Shown: positions 7,820-15,734, counted from the first letter of the stretch. The stretch: DNA of 20,170 nucleotides from JAWWBL01 sp033720975 (GCA_033720975.1 JAWWBL010000025.1:1-20170); one strand, 5' to 3'. The notes: generated from the sequence alone by a model not told the origin. Made by a program: numbers and translations.

Positions 7820-10564
7820 ATGTCCGCCCGGATGAGTGAAGCCGACACGGCATTGACCGAGCAATCGCCCGCTGTTCCTGATGAGAACGGTCACGGCGTC
7901 AAGGTCCTCCTGACAGATGTTGAGGGGGCCGATCTCGACGCGGCTGTCGCCGCTGTCCGGCGGCAAGTCTACGAGCCGGAGCCGGAGTTGGTTGTCGTGG
8001 GCGCCGGGCCCGAGGAGGTTCCCGATGGGGTCTCCGTCGATGCCGACCTGGAGAAGGCCATCGCCGGGGTGGGTTCCGACTTCGACTACCTGTGGATACT
8101 CCATGCTGATGCGCGTCCCCGACCCGATGCGTTGAAAGCGCTGGTGAGGGAGTTGAGTCGAAGTGATGCGTCGCTTGCGGGCTCGAAGCTCCTGGTGGCG
8201 GGGACAGAGAACGAGCTCGAATCGGTTGGAAGCGCCACCGATATCTTTGGTGAGCCCTACTCGGGACTCGAACCCGGCGAGATCGACCTTCAGCAATACG
8301 ACGTCGTCCGCGAGGTGGCTTTCGTCCCGTCGGTGTCGATGCTGGTCCGCAGGGACCTCGCTCAGGGTCTCCGCGGCCTGGACCGGCTGCTTCCTCCGGT
8401 CGCCGCCGGTCTGGACTTCTCCCAACGAGCACGTCTAGCCGGCGGTCGTGTGATAACCGTTCCGTCGTCTGAGGTCTATCACCAGGGACGTTGTGTGGTG
8501 TCAACCGCCGACTGGCGGGAGCGGGCGGGCCGGCTCAGGTCCATGGTCACCGCGTACAGCCCGCTCACGCTCATGTGGGTGATCCCGTACGACTTCATGG
8601 TCTCAGTTGCTGATTCTTTGGCCAACTTGCTTCTCTTGCGATGGCGACCCGCTGCGTCGTATGCCAGGTCCTGGCTGTGGAACTTGTTCCATCTCCCCTC
8701 CACTCTCAGGCAGAGGCGTCGATTCAGACCGGTTCGATCGGCAGGCGATGAGGAGTTGTTCCGCTTCCAGGCGCGGGGCTCTGTGAGGCTACGCGAGACG
8801 GGGTCTGAGCTGACAGGGCGACTCCTCTCTGTGTTCGACGACGATCAAGCACTGGCCAGAGGAACTCGTCGTCTGCGTTCGTCTCCCGGTATCTGGGGTG
8901 CGATGGCAGCCGGGGCCCTCGTGGTGTTTGGCGCTCGCTCGATCATCTTCACCGGCATGCCCAACACCGGTTTCAGCTTCCCGCTGGAGCCTCCGACCAT
9001 TGCGTTGGAGCGGTGGGCCGGGGGCTGGAACGATTCGGGGCTTGGGTCGGCGACTGCGGTCCATCCCGCGGTCGGCCTCGCCGCCGTGGTGTCTTGGCTG
9101 ATGTTCGGCGCCGAGGGTGCCACACGGGCCCTGGCGACCGTTGGCGCAGGGCTCTCGGCTGTCGTCGGAGTGGGAAGGCTTGCCGGGAGAATGGGCCTCA
9201 GGGGTCCGGGCCGATATCTGGCCGGATTGGTTTTGGTCGCAGGTCCGGGGTCGGCGGCGTTGACCGGAGTTGGGTCATGGACGGGCCTGCTGGCCGCCGG
9301 CATCCTTCCGTGGACCGTGCGCGCCTCGTTCCGTAGGGCTTCGGTTGGATCGTCGACCGCCATCGGGTGGGCGCTCATCACCGCCATTCCGCTCGCGGCC
9401 CTCTCACCTCCCCTGCTGGTCGTTCCGCTTCTGACGGTCCTGCTGTGGAGGGCCCTCGGGGGATCAGAGTCGAGCCTCGTCCTCGCCTCTGCATCCCTCG
9501 GCGCGGTGGTGGTGGCCGTCCCATTCTTGGTGGGCGATCCGGGATGGGTGCTCTACCCAAGTCGAAGCTTGGGGCTGACTCCTCACGGGCTCTGGTTTGC
9601 CCTCGTTGCCACCGGGGCCGCCGCCGTGTGGTTCGTTGACCACCGCGCTCGCATGGTCGGAATCGCAGGCGCCCTCTTGGCCGTTGCCGGTATGACTCTT
9701 GCGCAGCTCGTCCCCATGGGTCCGGGCCTCGAAGAGGGGGTCCTTGTGATGGCGTCGTTCGGGGCTTCCCTTGTCGTGGCCGGCGCGGCGAATGTGATCA
9801 CGCGCGACATCAAGAAACTCGTCGCAGTGGTGGCAGCCGCGGGAATCGTCCTGGTCTCAATCGGCGCCGTTGGCAACGGACGACTCGGTTTGCCCTCCGG
9901 GGACCTCGAGTCGCGTCTTTCCTTCGCGTCGACGTTGGCGGAGGAAGGGGGCCCGGGACGGATCCTCCTGGCATCGACCGACAGGCTCGACATCCCTGGC
10001 GAGGCCCGGGCAGGCCCCGGCTTTTGGTATCGGGTCGTGGACGGATCGGGCGTGACCCAAGACGAGGTGTGGCTTCCGCCGCCAACTGACGCGGATCGCT
10101 CTCTTCGGTCTGCTCTCGATGAGGTCGTAAGCGGCTCGCTGCGACCTGGTGCCCTGCTCTCTGAGTTCTCGATTCGTTGGGTTGTGCTCCTCGGGGCGAC
10201 GTTTGCGCTCGATGACGCACTCGATGTCCAACTCGACCTGATTCCCACCCCGCTCGACCCCTCGGCGAGAGTCTTCGACAACCCGCTGGCCCTGCCGGTG
10301 GCCTACACCGATTCGGGCCCGTGGGCTCATGTGGGCACCGGCTTTTCCGGGGATGCTGAGGACGCTCGGCTCAACATCGCGGTGAGTCATCACGCCGGAT
10401 GGTCCCCCGACTCAGCCGCTGACTCCTGGGCGACGACGGTGTCCGCCGACCAGGGAGTGGCCTGGTTTCGAGCCCAACCGCTCGGGCTTTGGGCTGCCGT
10501 CGCTTCTGTTCTCGTGTTGGGCACAGGTCTGTTGATGATCGCTCTCGGGAGGCGATCACCGTGA
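7820..10564 (+). CDS. Large membrane protein with divergent family-2 glycosyltransferase domain
   Basis: This 914-residue protein is probably involved in envelope glycan assembly. Residues about 27-300 resemble a GT2 domain: LWILHADARPRPDAL (91-105), GLEPGEID (149-156), SVSMLVRRDL (171-180) and GLDFSQRARLAGG (197-209). Several usual acidic motifs look eroded (HDDxxP is HADAR; the DDVDLGWR region is AAGLDFSQR), so activity is uncertain. Residues about 355-685 hold some ten hydrophobic segments. A soluble domain follows (about 690-885), then a last transmembrane helix (about 888-909) ending in RRSP. Streptomyces and relatives carry a similar gene beside a DUF5719 gene (from memory), as here, where the TGA overlaps the next GTG. 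ATG 7820 or 7832 could be the start; the frame is open to 7739 but that would cross into fbiA. Confidence 0.85.
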   Translation: MSARMSEADTALTEQSPAVPDENGHGVKVLLTDVEGADLDAAVAAVRRQVYEPEPELVVVGAGPEEVPDGVSVDADLEKAIAGVGSDFDYLWILHADARPRPDALKALVRELSRSDASLAGSKLLVAGTENELESVGSATDIFGEPYSGLEPGEIDLQQYDVVREVAFVPSVSMLVRRDLAQGLRGLDRLLPPVAAGLDFSQRARLAGGRVITVPSSEVYHQGRCVVSTADWRERAGRLRSMVTAYSPLTLMWVIPYDFMVSVADSLANLLLLRWRPAASYARSWLWNLFHLPSTLRQRRRFRPVRSAGDEELFRFQARGSVRLRETGSELTGRLLSVFDDDQALARGTRRLRSSPGIWGAMAAGALVVFGARSIIFTGMPNTGFSFPLEPPTIALERWAGGWNDSGLGSATAVHPAVGLAAVVSWLMFGAEGATRALATVGAGLSAVVGVGRLAGRMGLRGPGRYLAGLVLVAGPGSAALTGVGSWTGLLAAGILPWTVRASFRRASVGSSTAIGWALITAIPLAALSPPLLVVPLLTVLLWRALGGSESSLVLASASLGAVVVAVPFLVGDPGWVLYPSRSLGLTPHGLWFALVATGAAAVWFVDHRARMVGIAGALLAVAGMTLAQLVPMGPGLEEGVLVMASFGASLVVAGAANVITRDIKKLVAVVAAAGIVLVSIGAVGNGRLGLPSGDLESRLSFASTLAEEGGPGRILLASTDRLDIPGEARAGPGFWYRVVDGSGVTQDEVWLPPPTDADRSLRSALDEVVSGSLRPGALLSEFSIRWVVLLGATFALDDALDVQLDLIPTPLDPSARVFDNPLALPVAYTDSGPWAHVGTGFSGDAEDARLNIAVSHHAGWSPDSAADSWATTVSADQGVAWFRAQPLGLWAAVASVLVLGTGLLMIALGRRSP

Positions 10565-11847
10565 GGCAAGGACGTCTCCTCGGTGCGCTTGGAGCCGTCT
10601 TCGTTCTGTCTGCGGTTGGTGCCTTCTTCCCGGCTCGCCAACCGTCAATGCCCGAGCCTTCGCTGGCGCACGAGGGGTCCAATGCGGCGGTTTGCTCCAT
10701 TGAGCAGGGCAGTGGGAGGAACACGGTGGTTCCCGTGGCGTCTCTCGTCGACGGACCGGCGAGGCTCGAGGTGTTTGCCGGAGGGAGCGCGGCCGGGTCC
10801 GCTGATGCCACGGTCGGCGCGGGGGCCGCGTCTTTTGCGGTGAGCGATGTGGCCGCCGTGGGGCTGGCTGGCGCTCTAGGGGAGCTTCCCGCAGCCGACG
10901 CCGCGGCCTCAGCAGCGCTGTTTGGCGAAGGGCTCCTTGCCCTGGAGGCCTGTGTGGCCTCGCCGTCCACCCAGGTCATGGTTGCCGGGGGGTCGACGAC
11001 GAGCGAACAAGGCTTCCTCCTCCACCTCATGAACCCTTACGCGGCGGATGCCAGAGTCGAGCTCACGGTCACATCCGAGTCCGGTCTCGAGTCGAATGAT
11101 CGTTTTGAGTCCTTGAGCGTGCCGAGCGGGGATTCGGTGACGCTCGACATGGCGCGCCTGATCCCGGGACGCGAGGTCATTGTTGTCACGGTGGACGCTG
11201 CCGTCGGCAACGTCGTCGTAGCAGGAAGACAGCAGTCGGGCACCGACAGCGCACTGTGGACGGGCGCCGTCCCGGGACAAGACTGGTTCATCCCGGTCCC
11301 GGCCGCAGTCCGAGATGGGCGGCTCCTCCTCGTCTCACCGATCAACGCCCCAGTCGAGTTCCAACTCGACCTCTATTCCGAGGAGGGGTTTGAGGAGAAC
11401 TACTTGACTGGCACGGTGCCCGCTCGCGGTCAAACCTGGGTCGAGTTGGCGGACGCCCCCGGGGAACGGGTGGCATTCAGGGTTCTCTCCGCTGCTCCGA
11501 TGGTTGCCACCCTCGTCTCGTCCGATGAAGACGGTGTGGCGGTAACCAACGGCGTCCCCATCGCCTCTTCTCAGTGGCTGTTCGCAGGGCTTGGTTCTCT
11601 TGCCGGGGCGGCCGAGAATCTGGTGTTCCTCAATCCTGGGTTGGAAACGGCGACGGTCCGGCTCGATGGGCTGGGCGAGTCCTCGCCGATGGCAGGGTTC
11701 GAGCTCGAGCCCGATTCGGTGGCTGAAATCGGCATCGAGGCAGCCGAAGGCTATTTGATAAGCGCCACCGGGGAGATCGTCGTGGTCTGGATTGCCTGGG
11801 GGGAGGGATCCATCGCTCTCGCCGGCGGCACGCCCGTCGGGGAATGA
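10561..11847 (+). CDS. DUF5719 family envelope protein
   Basis: A 428-residue predicted exported or membrane-anchored protein of unknown function. One N-terminal hydrophobic segment (about 5-24, LLGALGAVFVLSAVGAFFPA) is followed by an all-beta extracytoplasmic part. At least three repeat units about 100 residues apart begin at LLHLMNPYAADARVELTV (near 152), LLLVSPINAPVEFQLDLY (near 255) and NLVFLNPGLETATVRL (near 353), with a weaker unit near 60. Each has an Asn/Ser-Pro turn and then alternating beta-strand residues. GTG 10561 overlaps the previous TGA as GTGA, with GGGAGG upstream, so it is coupled to the glycosyltransferase-like gene. That fixed pairing suggests joint work in glycan export or attachment, which is inference. 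The DUF5719 name rests on context and general likeness. Confidence 0.75.
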   Translation: MRQGRLLGALGAVFVLSAVGAFFPARQPSMPEPSLAHEGSNAAVCSIEQGSGRNTVVPVASLVDGPARLEVFAGGSAAGSADATVGAGAASFAVSDVAAVGLAGALGELPAADAAASAALFGEGLLALEACVASPSTQVMVAGGSTTSEQGFLLHLMNPYAADARVELTVTSESGLESNDRFESLSVPSGDSVTLDMARLIPGREVIVVTVDAAVGNVVVAGRQQSGTDSALWTGAVPGQDWFIPVPAAVRDGRLLLVSPINAPVEFQLDLYSEEGFEENYLTGTVPARGQTWVELADAPGERVAFRVLSAAPMVATLVSSDEDGVAVTNGVPIASSQWLFAGLGSLAGAAENLVFLNPGLETATVRLDGLGESSPMAGFELEPDSVAEIGIEAAEGYLISATGEIVVVWIAWGEGSIALAGGTPVGE

Positions 11848-11868
11848 CCGTGCCAATGGGATCGGTCC

Positions 11869-11897
11869 TTGAATGAGGTTTTCGCGACTTCTAGCGT
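11869..11897 (+). promoter_or_regulatory. Predicted sigma-A-type promoter for a leaderless DUF3499 transcript
   Basis: TTGAAT at 11869-11874 and TAGCGT at 11892-11897 are separated by exactly 17 nt. The -10 box ends 7 nt before the ATG at 11905, so transcription would start at or next to the start codon. No Shine-Dalgarno sequence precedes that ATG, which fits a leaderless mRNA, a common form in actinobacteria. The promoter lies just after the stop of the DUF5719 gene. Confidence 0.5.
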
Positions 11898-11904
11898 TTC
11901 CCGA

Positions 11905-12126
11905 ATGACGGTCAGCTGCACCAGGTGCGGGTCCCCCGCGTCGACGATGATGACATTCGCCTACCCCGACAGCGTCGTATGGCTAGACGACCTGGTCGAG
12001 ACTGCCGTCGGGCACGGTTACTCGCTGTGCGCCGACCACGCTGACCGGATGACACCGCCTCTGGGGTGGACGCTCACCGATCGCCGCACGGTCACGCGGC
12101 TCTTCGCTCCCGTAAACGTCGCCTGA
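11905..12126 (+). CDS. DUF3499 family small Cys-containing protein
   Basis: A 73-residue protein of unknown function, conserved in actinobacteria next to manB (M. tuberculosis Rv3258c as I recall it). Its layout matches the family: a CxxC-like pair (Cys5, Cys8), then MTFAYPDSVVWLDDL (16-30), then GYSLCADHADRMTPPLGW (38-55) with Cys42 and His45. Two Cys, one Cys and one His could make a metal site, but this is inference. I chose ATG 11905 over the longer TTG 11869 because the longer start coincides with a good -35 box and the short form fits the family length. The stop overlaps the next ATG (TGATG). Confidence 0.82.
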   Translation: MTVSCTRCGSPASTMMTFAYPDSVVWLDDLVETAVGHGYSLCADHADRMTPPLGWTLTDRRTVTRLFAPVNVA

Positions 12127-12404
12127 TGGCGCTCGACCGCGACCTGCTCGACGCGGTCAGGGACCTGGACGATCATGATTTGCGCAGGCTCCAGATCCTC
12201 ACCCGCGCCCAGCTCGAGAGGTCCGGGGCCATACGTCCAGGAGACGATCCTTCAGTGAGCCTCCGGCAACAGCATGTCCGATGCGGCAAGCGCGACTGCT
12301 CCAAGTGCCCTCATGGCCCTTATTGGTACGCATACTGGACCGAAGACGGCCGGCGTCGAAGCAAATACGTCGGCCGGCTCCTCGGCGAGGAATCGTTGGG
12401 TTAA
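12126..12404 (+). CDS. DUF6788-like small Cys-rich protein
   Basis: A 92-residue protein. Its N-terminal half looks helical and charged (residues 1-40). The C-terminal half carries VRCGKRDCSKCPHGPYWYAY (51-70) and EDGRRRSKYVGRLLGEE. This resembles the DUF6788 pattern (CGKxxCxC, HGPYWY, YVG) found in many small bacterial proteins, often near mobile or transposase-like genes. Cys53, Cys58, Cys61 and His63 could bind zinc and the basic tail could contact nucleic acid; both are inference. The ATG overlaps the DUF3499 stop (TGATG), so it is likely translated by re-initiation. No function is known. Confidence 0.7.
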   Translation: MALDRDLLDAVRDLDDHDLRRLQILTRAQLERSGAIRPGDDPSVSLRQQHVRCGKRDCSKCPHGPYWYAYWTEDGRRRSKYVGRLLGEESLG

Positions 12405-12425
12405 CGGCCATTCCCGACTTAGCAT
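12396..12425 (+). promoter_or_regulatory. Weak candidate promoter before the zinc-ribbon gene
   Basis: TTGGGT (12396-12401) and TAGCAT (12420-12425) are 18 nt apart and span the stop of the DUF6788-like gene. Transcription would start about 25 nt before the ATG at 12456. Both boxes are imperfect, so read-through from the promoter at 11869 is equally plausible. Confidence 0.25.
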
Positions 12426-12455
12426 GACCGAGCCCACCTACCAAGATCCGAGATA

Positions 12456-12632
12456 ATGGACTGCCCACGCTGTGAACAAACCGATGTCCTCGAGATAGAG
12501 CACATCCTCCCCGAGTCTGTGGAAGTCAGATTCTTCTTCTGCCACAACTGCGAGGAGAAGTGGTGGAATCGCGACGGCGCCGACATAGACGTCTCCCAAG
12601 TTCTCGAGCTGGTCAGACAGTCCAAGCCGTGA
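12456..12632 (+). CDS. 58-residue zinc-ribbon protein
   Basis: A short open frame, MDCPRCEQTDVLEIEHILPE and onward, with two CxxC knuckles (Cys3/Cys6 and Cys29/Cys32) about 22 residues apart, the pattern of a single zinc ribbon. VEVRFFFCHNCEEKWW between and after the knuckles resembles the beta-hairpin of such ribbons. The frame ends at TGA 12630-12632, which overlaps the GTG start of the large PTPS_related membrane protein (GTGA). That overlap and the intact Cys spacing argue that it is a real gene despite its size. I see no clear ribosome site; the ATG overlaps the TAA of a 10-codon frame starting at 12424. Function unknown; regulatory partner or chaperone roles would be guesses. Confidence 0.75.
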   Translation: MDCPRCEQTDVLEIEHILPESVEVRFFFCHNCEEKWWNRDGADIDVSQVLELVRQSKP

Positions 12633-15034
12633 CCACCCTTCGGGGGGTCACAACCAGGTATCCGGTTCTCCCCATCCTCCTGGTCGCCGCTACGTCGGCC
12701 GTGATCGTCACGGTGATGCAGCCGTGGTTGATCTTGACGGCCAACACCCCAACGGGTGGAGACACCGGCGCCCACGTCCTGGTCCCGACACTCCTTCGAG
12801 ACACCCTCCTCCCCGAAGGACGAATCATTGGTTGGTCAAACGCATGGTTCGCAGGCTTCCCGGTTCTCTACTTCTACTTCCCGCTGCCATCACTGGTCAT
12901 CGTCGCCCTCGACGTCCTCCTCCCTTATGGGGTGGCGTTCAAGATCGTCACGGCTGCCGGCCTGGCCGCGCTCCCACCCGCGATCTACTTCCACGCCCGG
13001 TCGATGCTCATGAGCAGGACGGTTGCCACTGTCGCAGCCGGTGCAGGTGCGGTGTTCGCCTTCATGGAGAGCTTCACCATCTACGGAGGGAACATCGCCT
13101 CGACGCTCGCCGGGGAATTCTCCTATTCGTGGTCCTTCGCCATATCTCTCGTCTATTTGGGTCTGCTGATCAAGGCCGTGCGGGAGGACAAGAGGTTCGT
13201 CAAGTGGGCGGCGCTGGCCATGGCGATCATGGCCCTCACCCACATTCTCACGACTCTCGTTGCCATCTTTGCTTCGCTCTTCATCCTCGCTTGGCGAAAG
13301 GGTTTTTGGCGGACCGTCGCGGTCTGGGTTTGGGCGTTCTCCATCGCCGCGATCTGGGCGATTCCGCTGCTCGCCCGAATTGGGCTCTCCACGGACATGG
13401 CCTGGATCCCGTTGCACCGGTGGGAGGAGATCTTCCCGGTGGAAGTGTGGATACTCCTCCCGGTTGCGATCGTTGGCGGGATTTGGGCCTTTCGAAAGTC
13501 GACCAGGGCTGCGCCGCTCATCGCTGCCACGATCGTTCCCCTCATCTACTACCCGCTTCCCAACTTCCTGACCGAGCAACTTCCGGCGATCTTCGGTGAC
13601 GAGAAGTGGAAGCTCTACAACGGGCGCTTGTTGCCTTACTGGTACTTCGGAGTCGCCTTCTTTGCGGCGGTCGCGATTGGAGCCGGGGTTCAGTGGCTGT
13701 CCCGGCGCCTACCCGAGCACTCCAGCAAGCATGCAGTGACGTCGGTGTTCGTGGGGATGTTCTCCTTGGCCACCTGGTGGGTTTGGCGGCAGACAGGGGT
13801 CTTCCCTTCGTGGGCCTGGGGGCTGATCGCCGCTGTCGGGATTGTGGTACTGCTCACCTGGGCGTTTGTGGGCTACCGGGTCGAGACCCGGAGTTTCCTT
13901 GTCGGCACGGTCATGGCCTTGGTGGTGTTGGGCGCGGCGGCCGGGGTTTCCTTCGTTGCTGGCTGGTCCATGTGGAACTACGAGGGTTACGAGTCCAAGG
14001 CCAACTGGCCCGAGTATTCGGCATTCATGCAGACCATGGACACCCTGCCCGACGGGCGTGTCATGTGGGAGCACAACAACGAGCTCAACCGATATGGGAC
14101 TCCAATGTCTCTCATGCTCATCCCTTATTGGACTGAAGGCTCGCACACGTCGATGGAGGGTGTCTTCTTCGAGTCGTCTCTCACCATGCCCTTCCATTTC
14201 ATCAACCAGTCCGAGATGTCCTACCGGGGGTCCCGGCCTGTCTCCGGCCTGAACTACGGAGCCGCTCTCGACATGGAGCGGGGTATCAAACACCTTCAGC
14301 TCTATGGGATCGACTACTACGTGTCATGGACGCCGGAAGCGACCGAGGTAGCGGAAACCATGGCTGAACTTACGCCCGTGGCGGTGTCTGGCCCGTTTCA
14401 CGTGTATCGCCTTCCCGAGACCGATTTGGTGGAGACCGCTACGCACCTGCCTGCGGTGTACGAGGAAGGCTCAGGCGGCTTGTTGGGGGGCCTATTCGGC
14501 GGAGGTGAGAGTTTGGACGCCGAGGGCGAGCCGATGCCGAGTTTCAACGATTTGGCCCTCGACTGGTATGACGACATTGGCGAGACGCACCGCTGGGTCG
14601 TTGCCGGCGGTCCGCCAGACTGGCCTCGAATCGAAGACCTCGCACAGCGTCCCGACGTTCCGCTGGAAGTTCCGCCGGACGCGGTGACCGACATAGTCGT
14701 CGAGGATCATCGAATCTCGTTCACCACCCAGGCGGTCGGAGTGCCCCATGTTGTCAAGGTGTCTTACTTCCCCAATTGGGTGGCCGACGGAGCCGATGGC
14801 CCGTGGCGAGCCACACCCTCTCTGATGGTCGTCGTGCCGACTCAGGAAGATGTGGTCATCGAGTTCCGGGACACATGGGCCGAGACGCTCGGAAAGCTCC
14901 TCACCGCCGCCGGTTTCGCGGTGCTGGTGGTGGCTGCGGCTCGTTCCCGTCTTTCCCGCTCAGATCCGGCCGGCAAGCGCTCGCAGCCAGACGCGGACGG
15001 TGTCGCGCCCCATCTCCCAAAGAGTGCGGGCTGA
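12629..15034 (+). CDS. PTPS_related polytopic membrane protein (putative GT-C-like envelope protein)
   Basis: An 801-residue integral membrane protein. The first loop after the first transmembrane helix (about 12-35) carries GGDTGAH (43-49), then GWSNAWFAGFPVLYFYFPLP (68-87). This arrangement marks the '6-pyruvoyl-tetrahydropterin synthase-related' membrane family (Pfam PTPS_related), which resembles GT-C glycosyltransferases in having an acidic first loop; it is not a pterin enzyme. About ten to twelve hydrophobic segments reach residue 455. A large extracytoplasmic domain with a Gly-rich linker (about 613-630) follows, then a last helix (about 758-778). GTG 12629 overlaps the zinc-ribbon stop (GTGA). 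The final 75 nt overlap the convergent glycosyltransferase gene. A role in surface glycan synthesis is inferred from class and neighbours. Confidence 0.8.
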   Translation: MTTLRGVTTRYPVLPILLVAATSAVIVTVMQPWLILTANTPTGGDTGAHVLVPTLLRDTLLPEGRIIGWSNAWFAGFPVLYFYFPLPSLVIVALDVLLPYGVAFKIVTAAGLAALPPAIYFHARSMLMSRTVATVAAGAGAVFAFMESFTIYGGNIASTLAGEFSYSWSFAISLVYLGLLIKAVREDKRFVKWAALAMAIMALTHILTTLVAIFASLFILAWRKGFWRTVAVWVWAFSIAAIWAIPLLARIGLSTDMAWIPLHRWEEIFPVEVWILLPVAIVGGIWAFRKSTRAAPLIAATIVPLIYYPLPNFLTEQLPAIFGDEKWKLYNGRLLPYWYFGVAFFAAVAIGAGVQWLSRRLPEHSSKHAVTSVFVGMFSLATWWVWRQTGVFPSWAWGLIAAVGIVVLLTWAFVGYRVETRSFLVGTVMALVVLGAAAGVSFVAGWSMWNYEGYESKANWPEYSAFMQTMDTLPDGRVMWEHNNELNRYGTPMSLMLIPYWTEGSHTSMEGVFFESSLTMPFHFINQSEMSYRGSRPVSGLNYGAALDMERGIKHLQLYGIDYYVSWTPEATEVAETMAELTPVAVSGPFHVYRLPETDLVETATHLPAVYEEGSGGLLGGLFGGGESLDAEGEPMPSFNDLALDWYDDIGETHRWVVAGGPPDWPRIEDLAQRPDVPLEVPPDAVTDIVVEDHRISFTTQAVGVPHVVKVSYFPNWVADGADGPWRATPSLMVVVPTQEDVVIEFRDTWAETLGKLLTAAGFAVLVVAAARSRLSRSDPAGKRSQPDADGVAPHLPKSAG

Positions 15035-15694
15035 GACCCCCCGGCTCGAAGCGCCCTCCGCTAGCACGACTGGAGCTCCGATGATGTCGAAGCCGGCTCT
15101 CCGCAGCGCCACGACGAGCTCGAGGTCGAAGGCGTAGCGCTCCACGGACAACTTCGGCAGCACCGACTCCAGCGCCTCGCGGGTGAACAGCTTGAGCCCG
15201 GTTTGGGTTTCCTCGACGGGGAGTCGGAACAAGACTCGTATCGCACCCGAGAAGGCCTTACTCAATACCCGCCGGTAACCGGGGTAATGACCGGGTTCCA
15301 TGGCGGCCTGCTTGAGCCCAACGAGGACGTCAGCTCCCGAGTCGCGGAACTGGTCCAGCAGGTCCGGCAATTGCTCGGGGGGAAGGTCCAGATCGGCGTC
15401 CAGGAAGGCAACTGTCGGCATTGTCGACGCCTCGAATGCGGTCGTGAGAGCCGCACCTTTTCCCCGGTTGTGCTCGTGATGAATCACCTGTGCGTGTCCG
15501 GTTCGCTCCGCGGCGGCCTTTGCCTCGGCAAGCGTCCCATCCTCCGATCCGTCGTCACAGACGACTATCTCGATTTCTCCGAGGGCGCCTGCAAGCCCGG
15601 CGACACGCTCGATCGAGGAGGCGATCACCGCTTCGAGGTTGTAAGCGGGCAGGAGGATGCTGAGGCCGCCGGGAGCGGCTGGGCGGTCGATCAC
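14960..15694 (-). CDS. Family 2 glycosyltransferase, dolichyl-phosphate glucosyltransferase-like
   Basis: A 244-residue GT-A-fold enzyme expected to move a sugar from a nucleotide donor to a polyprenyl phosphate or glycan. Motifs are LSILLPAYNLEAVI (11-24), CDDGSEDGT (46-54), HNRGKGAAL (75-83), the metal-binding FLDADLDLP (97-105), ETQTGLKLF (162-170) and RYAFDLELV (186-194). The ETQTGLKLF/RYAFDLEL pair is typical of the polyprenyl-phosphate hexosyltransferase branch (Alg5/DPM1-like). No transmembrane helix is present, so it would act at the cytoplasmic face. The GTG start at 15694 has no ribosome site but has a TANNNT box 8 nt upstream. The gene's last 75 nt run antisense to the end of the PTPS_related gene. 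The sugar donor is unknown. Confidence 0.92.
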   Translation of the reverse strand: MIDRPAAPGGLSILLPAYNLEAVIASSIERVAGLAGALGEIEIVVCDDGSEDGTLAEAKAAAERTGHAQVIHHEHNRGKGAALTTAFEASTMPTVAFLDADLDLPPEQLPDLLDQFRDSGADVLVGLKQAAMEPGHYPGYRRVLSKAFSGAIRVLFRLPVEETQTGLKLFTREALESVLPKLSVERYAFDLELVVALRRAGFDIIGAPVVLAEGASSRGVSARTLWEMGRDTVRVWLRALAGRI

Positions 15695-15702
15695 GGCGGG
15701 CG

Positions 15703-15734
15703 AGTGTAGGGCTGGCTCCTCCTACATTTACACT
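15703..15734. promoter_or_regulatory. Divergent leaderless promoter pair within a 32-nt dyad
   Basis: The gap between the glycosyltransferase GTG and the manB ATG holds TACACT on both strands. On the plus strand it is at 15729-15734, 7 nt before the manB ATG. On the minus strand it is the complement of 15703-15708, 8 nt before the GTG. The two copies form the arms of an inverted repeat (AGTGTA...TACACT). A second inverted repeat, TGTAGG (15705-15710) and CCTACA (15721-15726), overlaps them. Neither gene has a Shine-Dalgarno sequence, so both may be leaderless. The -35 regions would fall on each other's -10 boxes; no TTGAC-like -35 was found. Confidence 0.45.

Noticed and set aside
12126..12404. 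DUF6788-like protein as a mobile-element remnant
   Set aside because: Relatives occur near transposases, but here the gene is coupled to DUF3499 and no transposase or terminal repeats are nearby.
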